Positions 21,614-31,069 are shown, numbered from the stretch's first letter. The stretch is 39,505 nucleotides of DNA from Dietzia cercidiphylli (GCF_014145145.1 NZ_JAALEA010000040.1:1-39505); one strand, 5' to 3'. Numbers and translations are program-made. The notes: a model not told the origin generated them from the sequence alone.

Positions 21614-22344
21614 CAGCCGCCGGACACGGCGCCACCGAGGAGGGACACCTCTCCATCGGCGGCGTCATCGCACTCCTGAGTCCGGAGTTCCCGGACCTCA
21701 CGGTGTCGAAGGTCCGGTTCCTCGAGAACGAAGGACTGGTCACCCCCGAGCGGACCGCCAGCGGGTACCGCCGGTTCAGCGTCGGGGATCGTGAGCGGCT
21801 GCGCTATGTCCTCACGGCGCAGCGCGACCGGTACCTGCCGCTCAAGGTGATCCGCGAGGAGTTGGAGGCACTCGACTCCGCGATCGCGGACGGGTCCACC
21901 ACCGCCCTGCTCCCGCGCCCCGGTGGGGACGGTGTCCCGGGGTCGACCCCGGACGATTTCCGCAGCGACACCGTCCTGCGACTCACCCGTGAGGACGTGG
22001 TCGAGCAGTCGGGGGTGGACGCGGAGCTCGTCGGTTCCCTCGTGGATGCCGGGCTCATCGTGGCCGGCCCCGGTGGCTTCTTCGACCCCGAGGCGGTCCT
22101 GGTCGCGCGGACGGCGCACGACCTCGCCGGCCACGGCGTGGACGTTCGTCATCTGCGGGGCTTCCGGACGGCCGCCGACCGGCAGACGGGCCTCATCACC
22201 CAGATCGCCGGCCCGGTGGCACGGCAGGGCGACGCGGATGCACGGGATCGCGCGGCCGAGTTGGCCCGGGAGATCGCCGCGCTGTCGGTGGCTCTGCACT
22301 CCACGCTCGTCACCGTGGCCGTCCGGCACGCGCTGGAGTCCTGA
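21610..22344 (+). CDS. ftsR: MerR-type regulator FtsR
   Basis: A 244-residue MerR-family protein. The N-terminal winged helix is LSIGGVIALLSPEFPDLTVSKVRFLENEGLVTPERTASGYRRFSVGDRERLRYV. The C-terminal part is helical and unlike metal-sensing MerR proteins, with no cysteine ligands. The equivalent gene Rv1828 lies at the same place, and its corynebacterial counterpart FtsR is reported to activate ftsZ. It is translated from GTG 21610, which overlaps the garA stop, so GarA and FtsR are coupled. It may bind the palindrome at 22984-23000, which resembles MerR-family operators; that link is inference. Confidence 0.88.
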   Translation: MTAAGHGATEEGHLSIGGVIALLSPEFPDLTVSKVRFLENEGLVTPERTASGYRRFSVGDRERLRYVLTAQRDRYLPLKVIREELEALDSAIADGSTTALLPRPGGDGVPGSTPDDFRSDTVLRLTREDVVEQSGVDAELVGSLVDAGLIVAGPGGFFDPEAVLVARTAHDLAGHGVDVRHLRGFRTAADRQTGLITQIAGPVARQGDADARDRAAELAREIAALSVALHSTLVTVAVRHALES

Positions 22345-22371
22345 CGCACGCGCCCCGGGACGGATCGGGGC

Positions 22372-22377
22372 TAGGCT
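22372..22377 (+). promoter_or_regulatory. -10 box of the DUF151 gene (leaderless)
   Basis: TAGGCT ends exactly 6 nt before GTG 22384, so the transcript would begin at the start codon. The same hexamer precedes the acyl-CoA synthetase and DUF3516 helicase genes at a similar distance. Confidence 0.5.
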
Positions 22378-22383
22378 GGACCC

Positions 22384-22914
22384 GTGGGAGAGGCGGAGGA
22401 CATGGGAAAGAACATGCGAGAGGTGAGCGTCGTCGGCATCCGTTTCGAGGAGCCGGAGTACGCACCAGTACTGATCCTGCACGAGAAGGACGGTGGGCGG
22501 TACGTCCCGATCTGGATCGGGGCGTCCGAGGCCGCCGCGATCAGTCTCCGACAGCAGGGCGTGCAGCCGGGGAGGCCGCTGACCCACGATCTCGTGGCGA
22601 CGCTCCTCGAGACCTTCGCCCACCCACTCGAGCAGGTCGAGATCGTGGGGGTGTCCGAGGGGACGTTCATCGCGGAGCTCGTCTTCGAGGGCACGCGGAT
22701 CTCCGCCCGACCGTCGGACGCCGTCGCCGTCGCACTGAGGACCTCGTCCCCGGTCCTGGTCAGCCGTGAGGTTCTCGACGAGGTCGGGATCTCGCTGGTG
22801 GAGCAGGGCGAGGAGGAGGTGGAGGCGTTCCGCGAGTTCCTCGACCAGGTGAGCCCGGACGACTTCCTCGGCGGCGGAGACGCGCCGCAGGAGCCCGGCG
22901 GCCCCACGCCCTGA
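22384..22914 (+). CDS. DUF151 (bifunctional nuclease-family) protein
   Basis: A 176-residue protein of the DUF151 family, with the conserved YVPIWIGASEAAAISLRQQGVQPGRPLTHDL and the later RISARPSDAVAVALRTSSPV. Plant and Thermotoga relatives have been described as nucleases; the actinobacterial member (Rv1829) has no settled role. The C-terminus ends in a Gly/Pro tail after FREFLDQVSPDDF. GTG 22384 is chosen because a TAGGCT -10 box lies 6 nt upstream (leaderless). ATG 22402 and ATG 22414 are alternatives that agree better with homologue N-termini as I recall them. It sits between two MerR genes, as in M. tuberculosis. Confidence 0.85.
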   Translation: MGEAEDMGKNMREVSVVGIRFEEPEYAPVLILHEKDGGRYVPIWIGASEAAAISLRQQGVQPGRPLTHDLVATLLETFAHPLEQVEIVGVSEGTFIAELVFEGTRISARPSDAVAVALRTSSPVLVSREVLDEVGISLVEQGEEEVEAFREFLDQVSPDDFLGGGDAPQEPGGPTP

Positions 22915-22983
22915 GCGCTGCGACCAGGTATTTCCGCCTCCACAGGAGTCACTCCAGCACCAGTGCGCAGGTCGCGGCCAGGT

Positions 22984-23000
22984 CTCAAGTTCAACTTGAG
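22984..23000. promoter_or_regulatory. SoxR-box-like palindrome, probable MerR-family operator
   Basis: CTCAAGTTCAACTTGAG is a perfect 8-bp inverted repeat around one central C. Its halves equal those of the E. coli SoxR box (CCTCAAGTTAACTTGAGG), a classic MerR-family site. A TTGAGG half-site repeat follows (23002-23007). It lies about 167 bp before the second merR-type gene and about 60-75 bp upstream of that gene's predicted transcript start. The two MerR proteins encoded on either side are the obvious candidates to bind it. Confidence 0.65.
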
Positions 23001-23023
23001 GTTGAGGTTTACCGCGTGTCCTA

Positions 23024-23052
23024 TTGATCGCGGACCCTCACGGGCCTAGCGT
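23024..23052 (+). promoter_or_regulatory. candidate promoter of the second merR-type gene
   Basis: TTGATC (23024-23029) and TAGCGT (23047-23052) are separated by 17 nt, a normal sigma-A spacing. The start would be near 23059, giving a leader of about 108 nt that holds two hairpins. Confidence 0.45.
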
Positions 23053-23060
23053 TGCTCCCA

Positions 23061-23116
23061 GTGAACTACACCGATGGTGTTCACGCGTTCGAGGATCCGG
23101 ACTCGACAGAGTCCGG
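23061..23116 (+). other. two consecutive stem-loops in the leader of the merR-type gene
   Basis: Hairpin 1 (23061-23084) pairs GTGAA plus CACC with GGTG plus TTCAC around a GAT loop, with a 3-nt CTA bulge. Hairpin 2 (23097-23116) is CCGGACTC-GACA-GAGTCCGG, a perfect 8-bp stem with a 4-nt loop. Both lie in the predicted 5' leader, 50-105 nt before the start codon. They do not cover the ribosome site (GAGGGAG, 23155-23161). They may be a cis-acting RNA, a processing site or DNA operators. I do not recognise a known RNA family. Confidence 0.45.
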
Positions 23117-23166
23117 CACCGTGTCCCCGCGACAGCGGCGGCACCCCACAGCTTGAGGGAGCAATC

Positions 23167-23808
23167 GTGGCCGACCACACCCGGGATCCGGAGTCGTCCT
23201 CCACCGGTACGCACACGGAGGGTCTCTTCGGAGGCGACGTCGAGGCCACCCAGGCCACGTTCGACGAGGTGCAACCGGGACTGTTCCCCGACGACGGCAT
23301 CCCGGACGGCACGAGTGGATACCGCGTGCCGATCGCCTGCCAGATCGCCGGCATCACCTACCGGCAACTCGACTACTGGGCCCGGACCGATCTGGTGGTG
23401 CCGTCGATCCGCAACGCCGCCGGGTCCGGCAGCCAGCGCCTGTACTCGTTCAAGGACATCCTCGTCCTCAAGATCGTCAAGCAACTGCTGGACACCGGGA
23501 TCTCGCTGCAGAACATCCGGAAGGCCGTGGACCAGATCCGGTCCCGGGGAGTGAAGGACCTGGCCACCATCACCCTCTTCTCCGACGGTCGCACGGTGTT
23601 CGAGTGCACCTCGAAGGAGGAGGTCTTCGACCTCCTCCAGGGTGGTCAGGGAGTCTTCGGTATCGGGATCGGTGGTGCGATGCGGGAGCTCGCGGGGTCG
23701 ATCTCCGAGTTCCCCGCCGAGACCGTGTCGCCCGAGGACGTCATCGAGCCCCTCGAGGACGAGTTGGCGGCCCGTCGGCGCGCCCGCGCCTCGCGGCGTA
23801 CGGGCTGA
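23167..23808 (+). CDS. MerR-type regulator (Rv1830-like)
   Basis: A 213-residue protein with a central MerR-type winged helix (YRVPIACQIAGITYRQLDYWARTDLVVPSIR, then RLYSFKDILVLKIVKQLLDTGISLQNIRKAVDQIR). The 45-residue N-terminal extension is acidic. The C-terminal part has VFECTSKEEVFDLLQGGQGVFGIGIGGAMRELAGSI, a segment of this family with no cysteine metal site. The wing carries AAGSGSQRLYSF, unlike the usual GYR of MerR. GTG 23167 follows GAGGGAG (23155-23161) by 5 nt. It lies between the DUF151 gene and the glycine riboswitch, as Rv1830 lies before gcvB. It may regulate itself through the 22984 palindrome (inference). Confidence 0.85.
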   Translation: MADHTRDPESSSTGTHTEGLFGGDVEATQATFDEVQPGLFPDDGIPDGTSGYRVPIACQIAGITYRQLDYWARTDLVVPSIRNAAGSGSQRLYSFKDILVLKIVKQLLDTGISLQNIRKAVDQIRSRGVKDLATITLFSDGRTVFECTSKEEVFDLLQGGQGVFGIGIGGAMRELAGSISEFPAETVSPEDVIEPLEDELAARRRARASRRTG

Positions 23809-23822
23809 TCGAGGGAGTCGTC

Positions 23823-23828
23823 TAGACT
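23823..23828 (+). promoter_or_regulatory. -10 box of the gcvP riboswitch transcript
   Basis: TAGACT fits TAnnnT and would start transcription near 23835, just before the first aptamer P1 helix. It gives gcvP a leader of about 280 nt. Confidence 0.5.
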
Positions 23829-23837
23829 CGGCGGTGC

Positions 23838-24060
23838 GTTCACGCGACTCACGGGAGAGTCCCGCGGTATCCACCGCGGGCGCCGAAGGAGCAACTCCTC
23901 TCCGAGAATCTCTCAGGCACCCGGACCGTGTAGTCGTCGAACGCCTCTGGAGAGCGGTGGAACAGACCACCCGCCCACGGGGAAAGCGCGGCCCGCAGGC
24001 GGGCCCCGTGAATCTCTCAGGCGCCGGCGTCAGCCGGTTGGGGACAGAGCGGAGAGGGTA
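23838..24060 (+). ncRNA. tandem glycine riboswitch upstream of gcvP
   Basis: Two glycine aptamers in a row. Aptamer 1 (about 23844-23937) is closed by P1 GCGACT/AGTCGT and holds GGGAGAGT, GCGCCGAAGGAGCAA, CTCTCAGGCA and GGACCG, the family's signature blocks. Aptamer 2 (about 23944-24057) is closed by CCTCT/AGAGG and holds CTGGAGAG, CTCTCAGGCGCCGG and GGGACAGAGCGGAGAGG. Glycine binding is known to turn such switches on for gcv genes. Here the regulated gene is gcvP alone. Confidence 0.92.
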
Positions 24061-24073
24061 GCACCGGCCCGCA

Positions 24074-24093
24074 GGCCGCCCGTCCGGGCGGCC
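24074..24093 (+). promoter_or_regulatory. hairpin between glycine riboswitch and gcvP ribosome site
   Basis: GGCCGCCC-GTCC-GGGCGGCC is a perfect 8-bp, all-GC stem that ends 9 nt before GAGGAG (24103-24108), the gcvP ribosome site. No T-run follows, so it is not a standard terminator. It may be part of the expression platform of the riboswitch, or a pause or Rho-related element. The mechanism is not visible from the sequence. Confidence 0.45.
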
Positions 24094-24113
24094 CCGCCCT
24101 TCGAGGAGCACCT

Positions 24114-27008
<2,895 letters not shown>

Positions 27009-27024
27009 GGCGGCGGGGGCCGGT

Positions 27025-27046
27025 GTTGTCGTACCCGCGTGACAAC
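27025..27046. promoter_or_regulatory. inverted repeat just upstream of the gene at 27056
   Basis: GTTGTC and GACAAC form a perfect 6-bp inverted repeat with a 10-nt spacer (22 bp in all), ending 9 nt before ATG 27056 and beginning 16 nt after the gcvP stop. The spacing suits a dimeric DNA-binding protein. As an RNA hairpin it would be weak, and no T-run follows, so it is unlikely to terminate gcvP. Confidence 0.4.
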
Positions 27047-27055
27047 CTGCGGAGC

Positions 27056-27883
27056 ATGACGACGACCGGTTCCCGTCCCGTTCCAGACCTCCCCTCTTCG
27101 TGCCTGACGTGGTGTCGCGCCCAGCCTCCGGCACTGCTGGTGGCGGACGAGTACGTGGAGATCGACCTCGACCTGTGGAACCTCAGGCTTGCGGAGCGAG
27201 GAGTCGACCTGCGACTGGTCGCCGGCGGCCCGGACGGCGGCCGGGTCGAGTCCGGGAACGGATACCTCCGCAGGAGTGACCTCTGGGCAGCGGGCCGAAG
27301 GGCGCGCGGCAGCCTGGAGGAGTCCGTGGTCGCGCTCTACATGTGTGCGGCCTGGCTTGCCGGGCATCCGCAGCGATCGGGCGTCCGCAGGGGATTACCG
27401 GACTTCCGTGTGCCGGAGCGGGACCGCCCGGCGTGGCGCTCGGTGTCTCCTCACGGGTATCCCCTGGTCCTGCACGAGGTGGCGGACTGGTTGGACGCCC
27501 CGGCGGAGGCCATGAATCTACTGCGCAACGGGGCGCCGTACGGCAGGGCCGGCAGGGGGGTGCCCGATCTCGGTTTCCCGCTCGCCTCGCTCTATCTGTC
27601 GTCCCTGGGCATGGCGTGGTCGGAGCAGAGCATCGTTCCCGTCGATTCGGCCGGGGTCGCCACGCTGGTCCACGCGGGATGGACCGAGATCGACTCGCTC
27701 GGTCGGATGACACCGCGCCGGTATCAGCGGTATCTGGATGTGATCTCCGCGTGGGCGGACGAGGCCGCTGTCGACCCGCTCGTGGTCGAGATGTGGTTGG
27801 TGCGCGACTGGCATGACCGGCGCTCGATGGTCGCGCCGACGGGGTCGTCTGCGGAGAGTCCACCCGGCGGCCGCCCGCGGTGA
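27056..27883 (+). CDS. Uncharacterised protein, possibly OGG-fold (HhH glycosylase-like)
   Basis: A 275-residue soluble protein without signal peptide. I have no firm family. The C-terminal third resembles, by eye, the last part of proteins annotated as 8-oxoguanine DNA glycosylase OGG-fold: PDLGFPLASLYLSSLGM, then IVPVDSAGVATLV, then YQRYLDVISAWADEAAVDPLVVEMWLVRDW. In that reading a conserved Asp (VPVDSAG) is present, but the Lys expected before it is replaced. The start at ATG 27056 has only GGAG at 1 nt distance, so it may be leaderless or a later start may be used. An inverted repeat (27025-27046) lies in its 47-nt upstream gap. Existence is likely; function is a guess. Confidence 0.6.
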   Translation: MTTTGSRPVPDLPSSCLTWCRAQPPALLVADEYVEIDLDLWNLRLAERGVDLRLVAGGPDGGRVESGNGYLRRSDLWAAGRRARGSLEESVVALYMCAAWLAGHPQRSGVRRGLPDFRVPERDRPAWRSVSPHGYPLVLHEVADWLDAPAEAMNLLRNGAPYGRAGRGVPDLGFPLASLYLSSLGMAWSEQSIVPVDSAGVATLVHAGWTEIDSLGRMTPRRYQRYLDVISAWADEAAVDPLVVEMWLVRDWHDRRSMVAPTGSSAESPPGGRPR

Positions 27884-27897
27884 ACCACCGGAGAGGA

Positions 27898-27903
27898 TAG
27901 TGT
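27898..27903 (+). promoter_or_regulatory. -10 box of the alpha/beta hydrolase gene (leaderless)
   Basis: TAGTGT fits TAnnnT and ends 7 nt before ATG 27911, placing the transcript start at the codon. No ribosome site lies upstream of ATG 27911. Confidence 0.45.
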
Positions 27904-27910
27904 CCGCTCC

Positions 27911-28744
27911 ATGGAACCGCAGAGCATGACCGTCGAGATCCCGGTCGGCACCCTCGACGTACTGGACTGGCGTACCACCGGGCCCGAGCGCGGGACCGTG
28001 TTGGCGTTGCACGGCTTCCCGGAATCCCCGTGGGAGTGGGAGGCGGTCGCCGGGGTGCTGACGCAGCAGGGACTCAGGGTCGTCGCTCCGGCCCAGCGGG
28101 GGTACTCGGCCGGTGCACGCCCGGACGACGTCGGGGCCTATGCGATCGAGCACCTGAGCGCGGACGCCCTGGCGATCGTCGACCATCTCGGTCTGGAGAC
28201 GGTGCACGTGCTCGGCCACGACTGGGGGGCATCGGTCGCATGGTGGCTCGCCGCCCACAACCCCGGGCGGGTGTCGAGCCTGACGGTGGTGTCCGTCCCC
28301 CACCTGTCGGCCTTTGCGTGGGCTCTGCAGTCCGACCCGGACCAGCAGGCCCGATCGGCCTACTTCGCCCTCTTCCGCCAGGAGGGGAAAGCCGAGGACG
28401 TCCTGCTCGAGGACGGAGCCCGACGTCTGCGGGCGATGTTCGACGAGCACGTGTCTGACGAGCTCATCGCCAAGCACCTCGAGGTGGTCGGCACGCGGGC
28501 GGGGCTGACGGGAGCGCTCAACTGGTACCGCGCGATGCGGCGGTACGACCTGCCGGACGTGTCGGTTCCCACGACCTATCTGTGGGGTGAGGACGACCTC
28601 GCGATCGCGCGTGCAGGCGCCGAGGCCACCGCCTCCCGGGTGACGGGGGAGTACCGTTTCGTTCCGCTGTCCGGCATGGGGCATTGGCTCCCGGAACAAG
28701 CGCCCGAGGAGGTGGCCGCGGAGGTCCTGGCCCGGATCGGCTGA
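27911..28744 (+). CDS. Alpha/beta hydrolase, epoxide hydrolase / haloalkane dehalogenase-like
   Basis: A 277-residue alpha/beta hydrolase. It has HGFPESPWEWE (residues 34-44; the HGFPE oxyanion motif is common in epoxide hydrolases), the nucleophile elbow GHDWGAS with Asp104 as nucleophile, an acidic residue in LWGEDDLAI (Asp228/229) and catalytic His258 in GMGHWLPEQAPEEV. An Asp nucleophile excludes an esterase or lipase and points to C-O or C-halogen hydrolysis through an ester intermediate. The cap domain tyrosines and tryptophans that decide between the two cannot be assigned with certainty. M. tuberculosis has a haloalkane dehalogenase-like gene (Rv1833c) next to gcvB. ATG 27911 is leaderless; ATG 27926 is an alternative. 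Confidence 0.88.
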   Translation: MEPQSMTVEIPVGTLDVLDWRTTGPERGTVLALHGFPESPWEWEAVAGVLTQQGLRVVAPAQRGYSAGARPDDVGAYAIEHLSADALAIVDHLGLETVHVLGHDWGASVAWWLAAHNPGRVSSLTVVSVPHLSAFAWALQSDPDQQARSAYFALFRQEGKAEDVLLEDGARRLRAMFDEHVSDELIAKHLEVVGTRAGLTGALNWYRAMRRYDLPDVSVPTTYLWGEDDLAIARAGAEATASRVTGEYRFVPLSGMGHWLPEQAPEEVAAEVLARIG

Positions 28745-28783
28745 CGCCGGCGACCCCGGTGGGTTGCCGAGGTCCCGGCGTCA
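28742..28783. terminator. bidirectional terminator carrying both stop codons
   Basis: TGACGCCGG (28742-28750) and CCGGCGTCA (28775-28783) are perfect reverse complements. After one bulged C (28751), GACC (28752-28755) pairs with GGTC (28771-28774), giving 13 bp in total around a 15-nt loop. The outer three bases of each arm are the TGA stop codons of the alpha/beta hydrolase (+) and the acyl-CoA synthetase (-). There is no clear T-run on either side, so strength is uncertain. Confidence 0.65.
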
Positions 28784-30337
28784 GGTCTGGCGCAGTTCCC
28801 GCTTGAGGAGCTTGCCCGACTGGTTCCGGGGCAGCTCGTCCACGAAGACGACCCGCTTCGGCACCTTGAACGGCGCGAGATGGGCGCGGGTGCCGTCGAT
28901 GATCTCGGATTCGGTGGCGTGGACGTCGTCCCTGAGGACCACGATCGCGGTGACGGCCTCGATCCACTTGTCGTCCGGTGTGCCGATCACGGCCACCTCC
29001 GCCACGCGCTCATCCTGATAGACCGCGTCCTCGACCTCCCGGGACGCCACCAGGACACCACCGGTGTTGATGACGTCCTTGATGCGGTCGACGACCTCGA
29101 TGAACCCCTCCGGGTCACGCACCACCAGATCGCCGGAGTGGAACCACCCGTCGCGGAACGCCTCGGCGGTGGCGTCGGGCTTGTTCCAGTAGCCCGTGCA
29201 CAACTGCGGAGACCGGTAGACGATCTCGCCCCGCTCGCCGTCCGCGACCTCGGCGCCCGACTCGTCGACGACGCGGGCGTCCACGAAGAACACCGGTCGG
29301 CCCGCGCTCGCCGGACGGGCGTCGTGCTCCTCGGGGCGCAGGACACTGGCCAGAGGGCCGATCTCCGACTGTCCGAAGCAGTTGTAGAACCCGAGGTCGG
29401 GGTACTTCCCCCGCAGTCTCTGGAGCACCGTCACCGGCATGATCGAGGCGCCGTACTGGGCCTTGCGCAGACTCGACAGGTCCCGGGACTCCAGGCCCGG
29501 ATGGGAGGCCAACGGCACCCAGACCGTCGGGGCGAGGAAGAGTGAACCGATCCTGTCGACCTCGACCCGGCGGAGGATCTCCGTGATGTCCGGGGCGGCC
29601 ATGAGGTGCACCGTCGCCCCCAGCGAGAGGTAGGGGAGCGCGAACACGTGCATCGCGGCCGAGTGGTAGAGCGGCATGGTCACCAGCGGCTCGTCGTCCG
29701 CGGCCAGGTCCAGGGCGAGAATGCAACTCACGTACTCGTGGACGAGCGCCGAATGGGTCATCATCGCGCCCTTGGGGCGTGAGGTCGTCCCCGAGGTGTA
29801 GAGGAGTTGCGCCAGATCGTCACCGGTGGCGGGGGACTCCACCGGGGTGCACGGGGAGTCACCCGTCGCCGAGCCCAGTACGGTGCCGTCCGCGGTCTCC
29901 CCCTCACGGGGCAGCAGAGGCAGGGAGCGCAGCCCCGGCATGGTCTCGAGTACGTCCGACAACGTGGCGGCCTGTGCCGGGTCCACCAGGACCAGGGACG
30001 CCCCCGAGTCGGTCAACAGGTACTCGAGTTCGCCGCCGGTCAGGGCGTAGTTGACGGGCACGTGCGTGAACCCGGCGCGGGAGGTGGCGAGGAAGCCGAT
30101 GAGATAGGCATCGGAGTTGACCCCGTAGCCGGCAACCCGGGCGCCGTCCTCGAGGCCCTGACCGGCGAGGGTCGTGGCCACCCGGTCGACCGCGGAGTCC
30201 AGCGCCGCGTAGGTCCACCGGCGTTCGGCGAAGGTGAGTGCCACGCGGTCCGGGAACCGGGCCGCCGAACGTCTCAGGACGGCGTCGATCGTCGCGGAAC
30301 TCACGGCGGGACCGGGGAATCGAGGGGGTGTGGTCAT
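28781..30337 (-). CDS. Acyl-CoA synthetase (AMP-binding, FadD-like)
   Basis: A 518-residue ANL-superfamily enzyme that activates a carboxylic acid as acyl-AMP and then acyl-CoA. The P-loop YTSGTTSRPKG is at residues 180-190, FYNCFGQSEIG is the adenylate-binding A5 motif, and GWFHSGDLVVRDPEGFIEVVDRIKDVI is A7/A8. The C-terminal catalytic lysine is Lys509 in NQSGKLLKREL. The substrate is probably a medium or long fatty acid, but it is not fixed by visible motifs. The start ATG 30337 has a TAGGCT -10 box 6 nt upstream on the same strand (30344-30349), so the message may be leaderless. It converges on the alpha/beta hydrolase gene, sharing a terminator. Confidence 0.92.
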   Translation of the reverse strand: MTTPPRFPGPAVSSATIDAVLRRSAARFPDRVALTFAERRWTYAALDSAVDRVATTLAGQGLEDGARVAGYGVNSDAYLIGFLATSRAGFTHVPVNYALTGGELEYLLTDSGASLVLVDPAQAATLSDVLETMPGLRSLPLLPREGETADGTVLGSATGDSPCTPVESPATGDDLAQLLYTSGTTSRPKGAMMTHSALVHEYVSCILALDLAADDEPLVTMPLYHSAAMHVFALPYLSLGATVHLMAAPDITEILRRVEVDRIGSLFLAPTVWVPLASHPGLESRDLSSLRKAQYGASIMPVTVLQRLRGKYPDLGFYNCFGQSEIGPLASVLRPEEHDARPASAGRPVFFVDARVVDESGAEVADGERGEIVYRSPQLCTGYWNKPDATAEAFRDGWFHSGDLVVRDPEGFIEVVDRIKDVINTGGVLVASREVEDAVYQDERVAEVAVIGTPDDKWIEAVTAIVVLRDDVHATESEIIDGTRAHLAPFKVPKRVVFVDELPRNQSGKLLKRELRQT

Positions 30338-30343
30338 CGTCTC

Positions 30344-30349
30344 AGCCTA
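30344..30349 (-). promoter_or_regulatory. -10 box of the acyl-CoA synthetase gene
   Basis: On the minus strand TAGGCT ends 6 nt before ATG 30337, giving a leaderless transcript. It lies in the 29-nt gap after the small upstream gene, so fadD can be transcribed alone. Confidence 0.45.
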
Positions 30350-30366
30350 GAGGTCAGCCGGCGAGG

Positions 30367-30615
30367 TCATGGCTCGGCGGCGACGATCTCCAACACCTCC
30401 GGGGGGACCGCCCCGTTGCTGTCCCGCGGGGTCCAGTGCTCGCTCGGGACCCACTGGGATCCGCACCCCCGACACGCGAACATGGGCTCCCCGCGCCGTT
30501 CCACCGGGGTTCTCGTCCACTCGCACAGGTCGCGGCACGAGCGGACCCGTAGGGGGACGCCGTCGGGATCGGGCTGTCGCCGGGGCCGGAAGGGCAGTGC
30601 ACGGAAGCTGGACAT
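30367..30615 (-). CDS. Small protein with two cysteine pairs, possible zinc ribbon
   Basis: An 82-residue protein found on the minus strand 29 nt upstream of the acyl-CoA synthetase gene. It has four cysteines in two groups (RSCRDLCEW and FACRGCGSQW), which could form a zinc-binding ribbon. It also has a conserved-looking SEHWTPRDSNGAVPPEVLEI tail that I recall in small actinobacterial proteins of unknown function. No ribosome site is evident before ATG 30615; a TATCCT box lies 11 nt upstream, which suggests a very short leader. The function is unknown; a role as an RNA- or protein-binding zinc ribbon is a guess. Confidence 0.65.
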   Translation of the reverse strand: MSSFRALPFRPRRQPDPDGVPLRVRSCRDLCEWTRTPVERRGEPMFACRGCGSQWVPSEHWTPRDSNGAVPPEVLEIVAAEP

Positions 30616-30688
30616 CTCTGGGCTTGAGGATAACCGGTCGTCGTGTGGGTAGCCTGATCGCGGATGCGGGTGGACGGAGGAGGGCGAC

Positions 30689-31066
30689 GTGAACGCATGT
30701 CCCTGTGGGAGCCGGCGCCCGTTCGATCGCTGCTGCGGACCGCTCGTCGAGGATGGTGTCCCGGCCGAGACCGCGGAGCAACTGATGAGATCGCGGTACA
30801 CGGCCTTCGTTCTGGGTCGGGAGGACCACCTCTGGCGCACCTGGAGCCCGCGGACGCGGCCGGCCCGGGTGGAGGCAGGTGACGTCGAGTGGACCGGCCT
30901 CGCGATCCTCGACGTGGTTGCCGGTGGCCCCGCCGACCGGACCGGGACGGTGGAGTTCGAGGCCCGGTATGTCGGGCCCGAGGGCCCCGGTGTCATGCGC
31001 GAGCGATCGGCGTTCGAGCGCAGAGGTGGTCGATGGACGTATCTCGAGGGCACGGGATCGTCCTGA
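30689..31066 (+). CDS. SEC-C motif / YchJ-family protein (UPF0225)
   Basis: A 125-residue protein. The N-terminus carries the SEC-C zinc-binding motif CPCGSRRPFDRCCG (Cys4, Cys6, Cys15, Cys16), followed by the family signature AEQLMRSRYTAFVLGREDHL and an NTF2-like body ending FERRGGRWTYLEG. Members are small metal-binding proteins of unknown function in many bacteria. GTG 30689 follows GGAGGAGGG (30676-30684) by 4 nt, a strong ribosome site. A TAGCCT box (30652-30657) gives the promoter. It is divergent from the small minus-strand gene and converges on the lipoprotein gene, with only 3 nt between the stop codons. Confidence 0.88.
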   Translation: MNACPCGSRRPFDRCCGPLVEDGVPAETAEQLMRSRYTAFVLGREDHLWRTWSPRTRPARVEAGDVEWTGLAILDVVAGGPADRTGTVEFEARYVGPEGPGVMRERSAFERRGGRWTYLEGTGSS

Positions 31067-31069
31067 GCC

